Of a stretch of DNA of 12,576 nucleotides, positions 1 to 7,219 are shown piece after piece. The position numbers were made by a program, and so were the translations under genes. The stretch comes from JBBILG01 sp037445085. Lineage in GTDB: Bacteria > Pseudomonadota > Gammaproteobacteria > Burkholderiales > Methylophilaceae. Within the stretch, counting starts at the first letter, position 1. Each line of letters starts with the position of its first letter. The stretch is from positions 1 to 12,576 of the forward strand of contig JBBILG010000056.1 in NCBI GenBank assembly GCA_037445085.1. Reading direction: 5' to 3'. The notes under the pieces are model-generated. The model was not told the origin of the DNA and ran no database searches. It was given only the letters and a program-made list of their open reading frames with translations.

Positions 1-892
1 CCTCCCAGCCGTTGCGGAAGATGTGCCACAGCACGCCCCACACGAAGGGGATGTCGGTGCCGGGGCGCAGCCGCACGTACTGGTGCGCGTGGGCGGCGGT
101 GCGGGTGAAGCGCGGATCCACCACGATCATCTTCGCGCCCTTTTCCTTGGCGTGCAGGATGTGCAGCATGGCCACCGGGTGTGCCTCGGCCGCGTTGGAG
201 CCGACGAACAGCATGCACTTGCTGTTGTGGATGTCGTTGTAGGAATTGGTCATGGCGCCGTAGCCCCAGGTGTTGGCAACACCGGCGACCGTGGTGGAAT
301 GGCAGATGCGCGCCTGGTGGTCCACGTTGTTGGTGCCCCAGAACGACACGAACTTGCGCAGCAGGTAGGCCTGCTCGTTGTTGTGCTTGGAAGAACCCAC
401 CCAGTACACCGAATCCGGCCCGGATTCCTCGCGTAGCCTGAGCAGTTTCTGCGCGATCTCGTCCAGCGCCTGCTCCCAGGAAATGCGCTGGTACCTGCCG
501 TCCACCAGCTTCATCGGATATTTCAGACGGCGCTCGCCGTGGCCGTTCTCACGCACCGAGGCGCCCTTGGCGCAGTGCGAGCCGAGGTTGATGGGCGAGT
601 CGAAGGCTGGCTCCTGGCGAATCCACACGCCGTTCTGCACCACGGCATTGACCGAGCAGCCCACTGAGCAGTGCGTGCACACGGTGCGGCGGGTCTCAAT
701 GGGGCCGGTCGGCGGCGCCTTGCCGGCGCGCGCGGCGCCCATCATGGACAGCGGCAGTTGCGACAGCGCCAGTCCGGCCCCGGCGACGAGGCCGGAGCGC
801 TGGAGGAATGTGCGGCGGTCCATGGTGTTGCCCAGCCAAGCCGCGAGGCCGCCCACAGGGGCCGTGCCGGGAAATTTCTTCTTGAGCAGCAT
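1..892 (-). CDS. Formate dehydrogenase catalytic (alpha) subunit, N-terminal 297 codons, TAT-exported, partial
   Basis: This is the N-terminal third of a molybdopterin oxidoreductase of the formate dehydrogenase N/O type, cut by the left window edge. The product oxidises formate to CO2. Residues 24-54 form a TAT signal with the motif DRRTFLQRSG, a hydrophobic stretch and an AARA cleavage region, so the mature enzyme is predicted to be periplasmic. Cys72, Cys75, Cys79 and Cys107 (CxxCxxxC...C) form the [4Fe-4S] site. Cys197, in the context ARICHSTTVAG, occupies the position that is selenocysteine in E. coli FdnG; here the codon is TGC. The following GYGAMTNSYNDI stretch is typical of the family. 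Met1 is preferred over Met24 because the ATG lies 2 nt after the stop of the upstream TAT-protein gene, implying translational coupling, and because homologues commonly carry such an N-terminal extension. Family assignment is very secure. Partner beta/gamma subunits would lie outside the window. Confidence 0.95.
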   Translation of the reverse strand, partial: MLLKKKFPGTAPVGGLAAWLGNTMDRRTFLQRSGLVAGAGLALSQLPLSMMGAARAGKAPPTGPIETRRTVCTHCSVGCSVNAVVQNGVWIRQEPAFDSPINLGSHCAKGASVRENGHGERRLKYPMKLVDGRYQRISWEQALDEIAQKLLRLREESGPDSVYWVGSSKHNNEQAYLLRKFVSFWGTNNVDHQARICHSTTVAGVANTWGYGAMTNSYNDIHNSKCMLFVGSNAAEAHPVAMLHILHAKEKGAKMIVVDPRFTRTAAHAHQYVRLRPGTDIPFVWGVLWHIFRNGWE

Positions 893-894
893 GG

Positions 895-1086
895 CTAGAT
901 TCGTGCCGTGCGATAGTAGGTGTTGATGTGCTCGCTCGGGCGGTAACCCGTGGCGGCCTGCGGAGTGACGTTCTGTCCGGGTTGCGCGGCGGGCTGTCTG
1001 CCCGCCACCAGTGCCGTGGCCGCGCCCAGGCCGCCGAGGCCGAGTGCGAGCAGGAAGCGTCTGCGCCTGTTGTCGGTGGTTTGCAT
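895..1086 (-). CDS. Small TAT-signal protein of the formate dehydrogenase region
   Basis: A 63-residue protein starting MQTTDNRRRRFLLALGLGG. It carries a run of arginines, a hydrophobic segment (about residues 11-27) and a short polar tail ending YYRTARI. It matches the small family known as the formate dehydrogenase region TAT target, found immediately before the catalytic subunit gene in many proteobacteria. Its exact role is unknown; an assembly or export function is usually assumed. Translation starts at the second of two overlapping ATGs: a GGGAG sequence lies 8 nt upstream of it, while the first ATG (1091) is only 3 nt from that sequence and opens a different frame. The stop is 2 nt before the catalytic subunit ATG. 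Although tiny, its position and signal sequence make it convincing. Confidence 0.88.
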   Translation of the reverse strand: MQTTDNRRRRFLLALGLGGLGAATALVAGRQPAAQPGQNVTPQAATGYRPSEHINTYYRTARI

Positions 1087-1094
1087 TGCATCGA

Positions 1095-1099
1095 CTCCC
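1095..1099 (-). promoter_or_regulatory. Shine-Dalgarno site that fixes the start of the small TAT protein
   Basis: The minus strand reads GGGAG here, 8 nt before the ATG at 1086. The competing ATG at 1091 is only 3 nt away and out of frame. The spacing therefore selects the 1086 start. Confidence 0.6.
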
Positions 1100-1100
1100 G

Positions 1101-1727
1101 TCAGGGTTCGTTGACCATGTCGAAGGCCTGTGCCTCGACGTCCAGAAATGTTTCGAGCAACCGCGCCACGGCGCGGTAGTAACGGGCGCTGGGGGCGGCC
1201 GCGAGCTGCGCGGCGAAGCCGGCGTGCCATGGTTGCAGGTGCTGCCGGAAGAACGCGCGCTGGCGCGCCAGCGGCTGTGCTGCCACTTCCGCATCACCGG
1301 CGATGAGCAGCCGCATGCACTCGCACAGCGCCGCCATGTGATCTTCCGGCTCGCCCACGCCGGCCCGGCGCGCCAGGCCCAGTCCGGCCAGATCCTCGCG
1401 CAGCCGCGCCAGCGGTTCTTCCATCAGGAAGCCGGTCAGGTGCCAGGACAGGTAAGGCGTCACCTCGCCCTGCCCCAGCCCGATGAACAGGCTATGATAT
1501 TCCTCCGCCGCGGCCCCGGTTTCCAGCATGCTGGAGGCCACTTGCAGTCCCTGCCATGCGGCTGCCAGCGGCGATGGCGGCTCGGCCGAGACGATCTCGT
1601 CGGCCGCGGCGATGGCGGCGAGCAGCGCATCGTCCGGCGCGGCGTACAGCAACCGCGCCAGCAGGCCGTACAGGCCGGCGCGCGCCAGATCCTCCTCGGC
1701 GATCCGCAGTTCCAATACCGCGCTCAT
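1101..1727 (-). CDS. TorD-family molecular chaperone for formate dehydrogenase
   Basis: A 208-residue, mostly helical protein of the TorD/DmsD family. These cytoplasmic chaperones bind the TAT signal of molybdoenzymes and help cofactor insertion before export. The diagnostic core is EYHSLFIGLGQGEVTPYLSW followed by HLTGFLMEEPLARLREDLAGLGL, with a later EPEDHMAALCECMRLL helix, all characteristic of the family. The length (about 200 residues) is normal. The ATG overlaps the TGA of the upstream iron-sulfur gene (ATGA), and a GGGGA sequence lies about 7 nt before it, so the start is well supported. The likely client is the formate dehydrogenase subunit encoded two genes downstream. That client assignment comes from context. 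Confidence 0.92.
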   Translation of the reverse strand: MSAVLELRIAEEDLARAGLYGLLARLLYAAPDDALLAAIAAADEIVSAEPPSPLAAAWQGLQVASSMLETGAAAEEYHSLFIGLGQGEVTPYLSWHLTGFLMEEPLARLREDLAGLGLARRAGVGEPEDHMAALCECMRLLIAGDAEVAAQPLARQRAFFRQHLQPWHAGFAAQLAAAPSARYYRAVARLLETFLDVEAQAFDMVNEP

Positions 1728-3319
1728 CGTCGCATCCCCGCCATGCCGTCGCTTTCCATCAGGTCGATGACGCGGCACTCGCCGCACATTTGCAGGCGCC
1801 GGCGCGCTTCCGGCGTGGCGAACATGGCGTGCCCGTGCAGCCGGTAGAGGATGCTGCCCATCATGTGCACGGTGGCGAACGGCCGGCCGCAGCGCACGCA
1901 ATGGAACGGCCGGTCGCGGTGCAGCACGCGCGGCTGCCCGGCTTCCGCCGTCAGCAGCAGACGCGCCTGCAAGCCGATGGCCTGCTCCGGACAGGCATTT
2001 TCGCACAATCCGCACTGCACGCAACTGCGCTCAATAAAGCGCAGCAGGGGCTCGCCGGCGCCATCCTGCAGCGCCCGCGCCGGGCAGGCGGCCACGCAGG
2101 AGAAGCACAGCGTGCAGGCCTGCGCATCGACGGTGACCGTGCCGAACGGCGCTCCCGCCGGCAGGGGGATGCTGTCCGGCACGGCGGCAGGGGCGTGGCG
2201 CAGGAAATGCCGGATGCAGAAATCCAGCGTGGTGCGCTTGACGTCGAACCAGTCGAAGCCAGCGGGCGGCACCGCCAGCGCGGGAGTCGGCAACGCGGCC
2301 CATTCCTGGCGCAGCGCCGTCGCGCTACCGGCCTCGATCAGCAGGCAGTGGCCGCGGCCGTAGCCGAGGCCGTCGAGGATGTCCTCCGCCAGTCGCATTT
2401 CCCCGCCCAGCGCGGCGAGATACTGCGGCGCCTCGCCGCCCGCGGCCAGCACCGCCACGCGGCCGGCGCCCAGGGCGAGCGCGCCGAGCAGCCAGTCGGG
2501 ACCGATGGAAGCGACGTGGAACACCTCCACCGGCAGCACCTCATCCGGCAGTTGCGCGGCCGCGACCACGGCGGCGCCGGGCCCCGGATCGTGCAGCAGC
2601 AGGGTGGGCGCGCCGCCGCCGGCCGCGAACCAGGCGCCCAGCATGGCCTTGAGCTTGCCGCCCCAGTAGGACATGGCCGGGTAATTGTAGCGCATGGCGC
2701 CGGACGGGCAGACGCTGGCGCAGGCGCCGCAGCCCATGCACAGATGCGGCTCGACGAATACGCCGTTGCCGTCGGCGCGGATGGCGGCGGTGGAACAGGT
2801 CTCGATGCAGCGGTCGCAGCCCTGGATGTGCGAGCGGCTGTGCGCGCAGGTGCCCGCATCGTAGAGGAAGAACCGGGGTTTCTCGAATTCGCCGGCGCCG
2901 TCGAGGATGTCCTCCAGGGCCTGTTCTAGCCCGGCCTCATCGGCGGGCGCGAAATAGCCCTGCGGCGGCTGGTGCATGGGGAAGGGGCGAGAATCGCCCA
3001 GATCGAGCACGAGGTCAAACTCGCCCTGGTGGGGCGCATCGTCCCGGCGCCAGACGGCATGGAACGCCCCCAGCCAGCCGGTGAGCCGTTCGAGGCGGCC
3101 GATCCGCACGCTCGCGCCTGCCGGCAGAGCGTCCGGCGCCGCATCCAGCAGCAGGGTGACCGGCAGCCGGCCGTCCAGCCTGCGCGCGGCTTCCATGGAC
3201 GCGGCGGCCCCGCCGAGCACCAGCACGCGTCCGCGCGAACGGTATTCCACGGCGGGCACCGGCGGTGGCGACGGATGGGCCGCGGCGGCGGCCAGGGCCT
3301 GGCGCGCGGCGGGGCTCAT
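1724..3319 (-). CDS. Polyferredoxin-like 4Fe-4S protein of the formate dehydrogenase operon
   Basis: A 531-residue iron-sulfur protein with no signal peptide, presumably cytoplasmic. Ferredoxin-type cysteine clusters appear in two pairs: CDRCIETC from Cys168 and CMGCGACASVCP from Cys194, then CTLCFSCVAACP from Cys402 and CVQCGLCENACP from Cys433. Two further CxxC pairs near the C-terminus (CVRC, CGEC) could bind a metal. Between the pairs is a roughly 200-residue stretch without cysteine clusters. Proteins of this design are a regular member of proteobacterial formate dehydrogenase clusters that also contain DUF3306 and TorD genes. A role in electron transfer or enzyme maturation is inferred. 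The start is chosen because ATG 3319 overlaps the upstream TGA and has GGAG 5 nt before it; upstream in-frame ATGs would overlap the DUF3306 gene. The 3' end overlaps the chaperone gene by 4 nt. Confidence 0.9.
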   Translation of the reverse strand: MSPAARQALAAAAAHPSPPPVPAVEYRSRGRVLVLGGAAASMEAARRLDGRLPVTLLLDAAPDALPAGASVRIGRLERLTGWLGAFHAVWRRDDAPHQGEFDLVLDLGDSRPFPMHQPPQGYFAPADEAGLEQALEDILDGAGEFEKPRFFLYDAGTCAHSRSHIQGCDRCIETCSTAAIRADGNGVFVEPHLCMGCGACASVCPSGAMRYNYPAMSYWGGKLKAMLGAWFAAGGGAPTLLLHDPGPGAAVVAAAQLPDEVLPVEVFHVASIGPDWLLGALALGAGRVAVLAAGGEAPQYLAALGGEMRLAEDILDGLGYGRGHCLLIEAGSATALRQEWAALPTPALAVPPAGFDWFDVKRTTLDFCIRHFLRHAPAAVPDSIPLPAGAPFGTVTVDAQACTLCFSCVAACPARALQDGAGEPLLRFIERSCVQCGLCENACPEQAIGLQARLLLTAEAGQPRVLHRDRPFHCVRCGRPFATVHMMGSILYRLHGHAMFATPEARRRLQMCGECRVIDLMESDGMAGMRR

Positions 3320-3681
3320 GCCTGCTCCGGAGGTTCGGCGGCGGGCGTCGCGGGAATTTCCTGCGCCGGTGGCAGCAGGGTGCGGGTGTGCGCCAGGGTG
3401 GCCAGCACCGCGGCCGCCAGCGGGGTGGGCGCGGAATAGTCGCCGACATAGACGTCGAGTCCGTCCATGGCACGGTAGTGATCGGTCATGAACAGCCGGC
3501 GCAAGGCGCGGCCGCGCGTTTCCGCATCCACCTCCGGGCGCATGTAGGCGCTGAAGTCGGCGTCGGAATCCAGGGTTTCCGGCGGCGGCAACGGCTGTGC
3601 GGCATCGCCGCCGGCCGGCTCCGTGGCTTGCCGGAGCTTGAGGTCGGACCAGCGACGCAGAAACGATGCGGACATGCTCAT
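3316..3681 (-). CDS. DUF3306 domain protein, first gene of the formate dehydrogenase operon
   Basis: A 121-residue protein with the N-terminal signature FLRRWSDLK and a central LRRLFMTDHYRAMDGLDVYVGDYS. I recognise this pattern from the DUF3306 family, small cytoplasmic proteins encoded with formate dehydrogenase, TorD and the multi-ferredoxin protein. The tail is rich in alanine and proline and looks disordered. No biochemical function is established. The ATG at 3681 is preferred; ATG 3675 (two codons later) is equally possible and neither has a clear Shine-Dalgarno sequence. The 3' end overlaps the next gene in an ATGA junction. The related DUF3305 gene often found next to it is absent. As the promoter-proximal gene it faces the regulator at 3840 across a divergent intergenic region. 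Confidence 0.82.
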   Translation of the reverse strand: MSMSASFLRRWSDLKLRQATEPAGGDAAQPLPPPETLDSDADFSAYMRPEVDAETRGRALRRLFMTDHYRAMDGLDVYVGDYSAPTPLAAAVLATLAHTRTLLPPAQEIPATPAAEPPEQA

Positions 3682-3839
3682 GAGGCATTCATGATAGCAT
3701 GAAATTTCACCCGCAACCCAGGAAAAATCCAGAAAAATCAATGACCATAGTGCGATTCAGGCCATTGGCCGCAGCCGGCTCCACGCAAATAGTGATCATT
3801 TGACAGCCAATTGAAAATGACGTTCGCGATTGCCGTGAT
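3682..3839. promoter_or_regulatory. Divergent intergenic region between the formate dehydrogenase operon and the winged-helix regulator
   Basis: This AT-richer gap separates two divergently read units and must hold promoters for both. It contains the inverted repeat TCATTT-N13-AAATGA (3796-3820) with the small palindrome CAATTG (3808-3813) inside it, a plausible operator. On the plus strand TTGAAA (3811-3816) and TGATAT (3836-3841) are 19 nt apart, a weak sigma70-like pair. TTGACA at 3800-3805 has no good partner at 16-18 nt. The operator idea is inference. Confidence 0.35.
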
Positions 3840-4226
3840 ATGCTTGGCCGAAACAACTCCAACGCTCAACGATGCATGCAAGAGGGAATATTCAAGACGC
3901 TGAAAGCGCTGCGCCACGCGTATGCCAGCCTGCCGGGCATCAGTTCGTGCCGGGATTACGGGATCATGACCGAGGTCGGCTACCGTCAGGAAACCGGAAA
4001 TCCGCTCACCCTCAAGCAGTTGCTGCCGCTCAACATCGCGTCCCATGCCACCGTGCGCCGCCATCTGCGCCAGCTGGTGGGCGCGGGCATGGTGGTGCGG
4101 TGCAATTCCTGCCAGTACCGCCGCGAGGTGCATCTCGAACTCAGCCCGCGCGCCCTGGCGCAGTTGCGTGACCACTGCCGGCAGGTCATGGCGATCGTCA
4201 GGGCGCGGGAGGAGAGCGGCACATGA
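3840..4226 (+). CDS. Winged-helix (MarR-like) transcriptional regulator
   Basis: A 128-residue protein with a predicted winged-helix DNA-binding fold. The segment PLTLKQLLPLNIASHATVRRHLRQLVGAGMV reads as helix-turn-helix with the recognition helix around SHATVRRHLRQL. The following stretch, RCNSCQYRREVHLELSPRAL, fits the wing and the start of the last helix. Basic MarR/ArsR-like proteins of this size are one-component regulators. The ligand and target are unknown, although the divergent formate dehydrogenase operon and the genes downstream are natural candidates. Two cysteines (CNSC) near the wing could sense metal or redox state, which is speculation. The start is uncertain: ATG 3840 has no Shine-Dalgarno sequence, and ATG 3876 (MQEGIFKTLKAL) is a reasonable alternative. 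The stop overlaps the next gene (ATGA). Confidence 0.75.
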   Translation: MLGRNNSNAQRCMQEGIFKTLKALRHAYASLPGISSCRDYGIMTEVGYRQETGNPLTLKQLLPLNIASHATVRRHLRQLVGAGMVVRCNSCQYRREVHLELSPRALAQLRDHCRQVMAIVRAREESGT

Positions 4227-4462
4227 TCAGCACGGACATGCAGCAGCGCCTGTGTGAAATGCCGCAGCAATATGGCAGGGTGAGGGATTTGCAGATGTTC
4301 GACTCCGGGTCCGGCTCGGACCTCGGCTGCCTTGTCCTCGCCACCATGGACGGCAGCGAGAACGCCATGACGGCCCAGGCCGCGCTGGGCGTGCACACCT
4401 TCGGCATGGATGCGCTCATCTTCAGCGAGCGCAGGCTGCGCCACACCTTCGGCCAGGGCTGA
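4223..4462 (+). CDS. 79-residue protein of unknown function coupled to the regulator
   Basis: I do not recognise this family. The protein starts MISTDMQQRL and has no signal peptide or membrane segment. A central beta-like stretch (GCLVLATMDG) is followed by ALGVHTFGMDALIFSERRLR. Its ATG overlaps the regulator's TGA, so the two are probably translated from one message and may work together, for example as a regulator and its small partner. The overlap and the GC-rich third positions support it as a real gene. The function cannot be deduced from the sequence. Confidence 0.65.
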   Translation: MISTDMQQRLCEMPQQYGRVRDLQMFDSGSGSDLGCLVLATMDGSENAMTAQAALGVHTFGMDALIFSERRLRHTFGQG

Positions 4463-4643
4463 CGGACGGCGTCCGCGGCGGAACCCGCGCAGCCCGGCGC
4501 GGCGGCCGTGGTGCGGCATGATCCCTTCTGTTTGTCCACGCACTTTCTCCGGCAGTGCCTGCATGCCCACCATTGCATCCTACAGATTGGGGGTATTTGG
4601 TGCTAACATGCAACAATTTGTGACTGACGGTGACGGCTCTCTC

Positions 4644-7034
4644 ATGACAGACAGCGCTCAGTTGAACAAGCCGCCGGAGTGGCCGCTTCCCCCTTATGCC
4701 GTGCTGGAAGGCAGCCTGCCGGAGCCAGCCTGTGAAGCCTGGTTGCGCGACGGCAGGCGTATCCGCGGCAAGCTGCTGGGTTTCGATGCGGAGGCCGGCA
4801 TGGCGGAAATCCAGACCGAGCGCGCTGCGCCGACCAGCATCGGCTTCAGCAGCCTCAAGCACCTGCAGCTCAGCAAGCCGGTGGGCCTGCGCAGCGGCAC
4901 CACCGTGGTGCACGAAACCGACGGCATCTACACGGCGCCGGAGCTGCGCGAGGTCAAGGTGGAGTTCGTCGACGGCGACAGCCTCACCGGCAAGACCTTC
5001 GGCATGCTGGAGACGGCCGGCGGCATCTACCTCTACCTCGACAGCGGCGAGCAGCGCTACCTGCGCAGCTTCGTGCCGCGGGAAAGCATCCGCCAGCACT
5101 GGATCGGCGAGCCCATCGGCAAGATGCTGGTGGACCTGCTGGCGGTCACCTCGGACCAGGTTGCCGCCGGCCTGGACCAGCAGAGGAAGCTGCGCAGCCG
5201 CCCGCTGGGCGAGTACCTGAAGAGCCAGGCCGTGGTGTCGCCGGAAGAGCTGGAGGCCGTGTTGCAGAGCATGCGCCAGCAGCCCTCCCTGCGGCTGGGC
5301 GAGGCGCTGATCCAGGCCGGCGTTATCGACGAGCAGCAGCTCGACATCGCGCTGGAGCAGCAGAAGCACGACCGCAGGCGGGCCATCGGCGACATTCTGG
5401 TGGAGATGGGCGCGGTGGACCGCGCCACCGTGAACGCCCTGCTGGCGCGCAAGATCGGCATTCCCTATGTCAGCCTGGCCGGCTTCAACATCGACCCGGC
5501 GGTGGTGCGGCTGGTGCCGGAGAAGCTCGCCAGCAAGTACAACCTGATCCCGCTGTGTCTGGTGGACAACCGCGTCTTCGTGGCCATGGAGAATCCGCTG
5601 CACAACGATGCGCTCAACGAGGTGCGCTTCCACGCCAAGAAGTCGGTGGAGCCGGTGATGGCCTCGGCGCAGGAGATCCAGGACGCCATCCGCCGCCTGT
5701 ACGGCACTGCCGATTTCGGCGACCTCGCCGCGGAACTGGCGGTTGCCCTGGAGGGAGACGACGCCGAGGCGAGCGAAACCGAGTTCTCGGAAACCGACAC
5801 CATGCTGACGCGGCTGGTCAACAAGGCCATCCTCGATGCCCACCGGCAGGGTGCTTCCGACATCCACATCGAGACCTATCCGGGACACAAGAACACCGTC
5901 ATCCGCTTGCGCCGCGACGGCCAGATGGTGCCCTATCTCGACCTGCCGGCGAGTTTCCGCAACGCGGTGGTGTCGCGCATCAAGATCATGGCCAGCCTGG
6001 ACATTTCCGAGCGCCGTCGCGCGCAGGACGGCAAGATCGACTTTTCGCATTTCGGCCCGGCACGCATCGAGCTGCGCGTGGCCACCATCCCCACTGCCAA
6101 TGGCCTGGAGGATGTGGTGCTGCGCCTGCTCAACACCGGCCGGCTGCTGCCGCTCGACGCCATCGGCCTGAACGCCGACAACCTCGCCCATGTCCAGGCC
6201 ATAGCCAGCCGGCCGCACGGCATCCTGCTGGTATGCGGCCCGACCGGTTCCGGCAAGACCACCACGCTGCATTCCATCCTGAGCGACATCAACACCCCGC
6301 AGCGCAAGATATGGACGGCGGAGGACCCCATCGAAATCACCCAGGACGGCCTGCGCCAGGTGCAGGTGCATCCCAAGATCGGCTGGACTTTCGCCAGCGC
6401 CATGCGCTCCTTCCTGCGCGCCGACCCGGATGTCATCATGGTGGGCGAAATGCGCGACCACGAGACCGCGCAGATCGCCATTGAGGCATCATTGACCGGC
6501 CATCTGGTGCTGTCCACCCTGCACACCAACAGCGCGGCGGAATCGGTGGTGCGCCTGCTGGAACTGGGCATGGATCCGTTCAATTTCTCCGACGCCCTGC
6601 TGGGCGTGCTGTCGCAGCGCCTGGTGCGCGCCCTGTGTCCGGCCTGCCGCAAGCCGCATGCCGTCGGCGAGGCGGAGATCGACGCCCTGCTACAGGAATA
6701 CTGCGACGCCTATGCGCAGGTCGATTTCCAGGGGCCGGACCGGCAGATCCTGCTCGACCAGTGGCGCAGCCGGTTTGCTGCCAGGGGCGGCTTCACCCTG
6801 TACGCGCCGGGTGGATGCCGTGAGTGCGACAACACCGGCTACCGCGGCCGCATCGGCCTGCACGAACTGCTGCGCAACACGCCCAGAATCAAACACCTCA
6901 TTCAGTTGCGCGCGCCGGTGACCAAGATCCAGGAGACGGCCTTCGGCGAAGGCATGCGCACGCTCAAACAGGACGGCATCGAAAAGGTTCTGGCCGGGCT
7001 GACCGACGTCCAGATGGTGCGCATGGCCTGCTGA
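4644..7034 (+). CDS. GspE/PulE/PilB-type secretion or type IV pilus ATPase with four MshEN-like repeats
   Basis: A 796-residue hexameric motor ATPase of the type II secretion/type IV pilus family, longer than the usual 500-600 residues. Residues 1-156 contain two similar beta-rich segments, each with an LRDGRRIRGK or VEFVDGDSLTGK core. Residues 157-276 are four exact 30-residue repeats of the MshEN half-motif; the third (217-240) matches RLGxxLxxxGxxxxxxLxxxLxxQ, the c-di-GMP-binding pattern. The C-terminal motor has Walker A GPTGSGKT (532-539), the DPDVIMVGEMRD Walker B region (594 on), the TGHLVLSTLHTN histidine box, and the zinc tetracysteine C665/C668/C725/C728. The product is cytoplasmic and would drive pseudopilus or pilus assembly at an inner-membrane platform. 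No pilus partner genes are present, so the machine served is unknown. ATG 4644 is chosen on codon bias; ATG 4608 is an in-frame alternative. Confidence 0.9.
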   Translation: MTDSAQLNKPPEWPLPPYAVLEGSLPEPACEAWLRDGRRIRGKLLGFDAEAGMAEIQTERAAPTSIGFSSLKHLQLSKPVGLRSGTTVVHETDGIYTAPELREVKVEFVDGDSLTGKTFGMLETAGGIYLYLDSGEQRYLRSFVPRESIRQHWIGEPIGKMLVDLLAVTSDQVAAGLDQQRKLRSRPLGEYLKSQAVVSPEELEAVLQSMRQQPSLRLGEALIQAGVIDEQQLDIALEQQKHDRRRAIGDILVEMGAVDRATVNALLARKIGIPYVSLAGFNIDPAVVRLVPEKLASKYNLIPLCLVDNRVFVAMENPLHNDALNEVRFHAKKSVEPVMASAQEIQDAIRRLYGTADFGDLAAELAVALEGDDAEASETEFSETDTMLTRLVNKAILDAHRQGASDIHIETYPGHKNTVIRLRRDGQMVPYLDLPASFRNAVVSRIKIMASLDISERRRAQDGKIDFSHFGPARIELRVATIPTANGLEDVVLRLLNTGRLLPLDAIGLNADNLAHVQAIASRPHGILLVCGPTGSGKTTTLHSILSDINTPQRKIWTAEDPIEITQDGLRQVQVHPKIGWTFASAMRSFLRADPDVIMVGEMRDHETAQIAIEASLTGHLVLSTLHTNSAAESVVRLLELGMDPFNFSDALLGVLSQRLVRALCPACRKPHAVGEAEIDALLQEYCDAYAQVDFQGPDRQILLDQWRSRFAARGGFTLYAPGGCRECDNTGYRGRIGLHELLRNTPRIKHLIQLRAPVTKIQETAFGEGMRTLKQDGIEKVLAGLTDVQMVRMAC

Positions 7035-7036
7035 AT

Positions 7037-7219
7037 TCAGCAGCAGCGGGTGATGCCCTGCCACTTTTCTTCCTGCCAGCGGCGGAAGAATTCCGCGCGC
7101 GACAGCGGCGTCTGTCCGGGATGCCGGGCGGCAAGATGGGCGAGGTAGAGTTCGTAGGCGTCGTCTCCGGACAGCCGGCGCAGCGCCTGCCAGAGGTTGC
7201 GCAGCAGCCGCACGATCAT
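7037..7219 (-). CDS. YbdD/YjiX family small protein (CstA-associated)
   Basis: A 60-residue protein matching the YbdD/YjiX family: an aromatic-rich YELYLAHLAARHPGQTPLSR core, then EFFRRWQEEKW and a C-terminal RCC. E. coli YbdD has the same HP-x-QTP...EFFR...RCC layout and is encoded next to cstA. The family is thought to support the CstA/BtsT transporters, but its mechanism is not settled. The ATG overlaps the TGA of the upstream methyltransferase gene, and a GGGGGAAGGG sequence lies before it, so the start is firm. It is the last gene of the cstA operon, ending 2 nt from the convergent ATPase gene. No obvious terminator separates them. Confidence 0.9.
   Translation of the reverse strand: MIVRLLRNLWQALRRLSGDDAYELYLAHLAARHPGQTPLSRAEFFRRWQEEKWQGITRCC

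Noticed and set aside
300..310. Selenocysteine site in the formate dehydrogenase
   Set aside because: The codon at the expected position is TGC, and no in-frame TGA interrupts the visible part of the gene.
3800..3820. FNR-type site TTGACAGCCAATTG upstream of the formate dehydrogenase operon
   Set aside because: The first half fits TTGAT at four of five bases, but the second half does not resemble ATCAA.
4464..4474. Terminator after the 79-residue gene
   Set aside because: GGAC-GGC-GTCC is a very short stem with no T-run.
4586..4606. Sigma54-like promoter (GG-N10-GC) before the ATPase gene
   Set aside because: The core GG and GC spacing is possible, but the flanking consensus bases are poor. 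I could not support it as a feature.
4422..6461. Long minus-strand open frame opposite the ATPase gene
   Set aside because: It is a shadow of the clearly conserved ATPase, with no family resemblance or plausible start.
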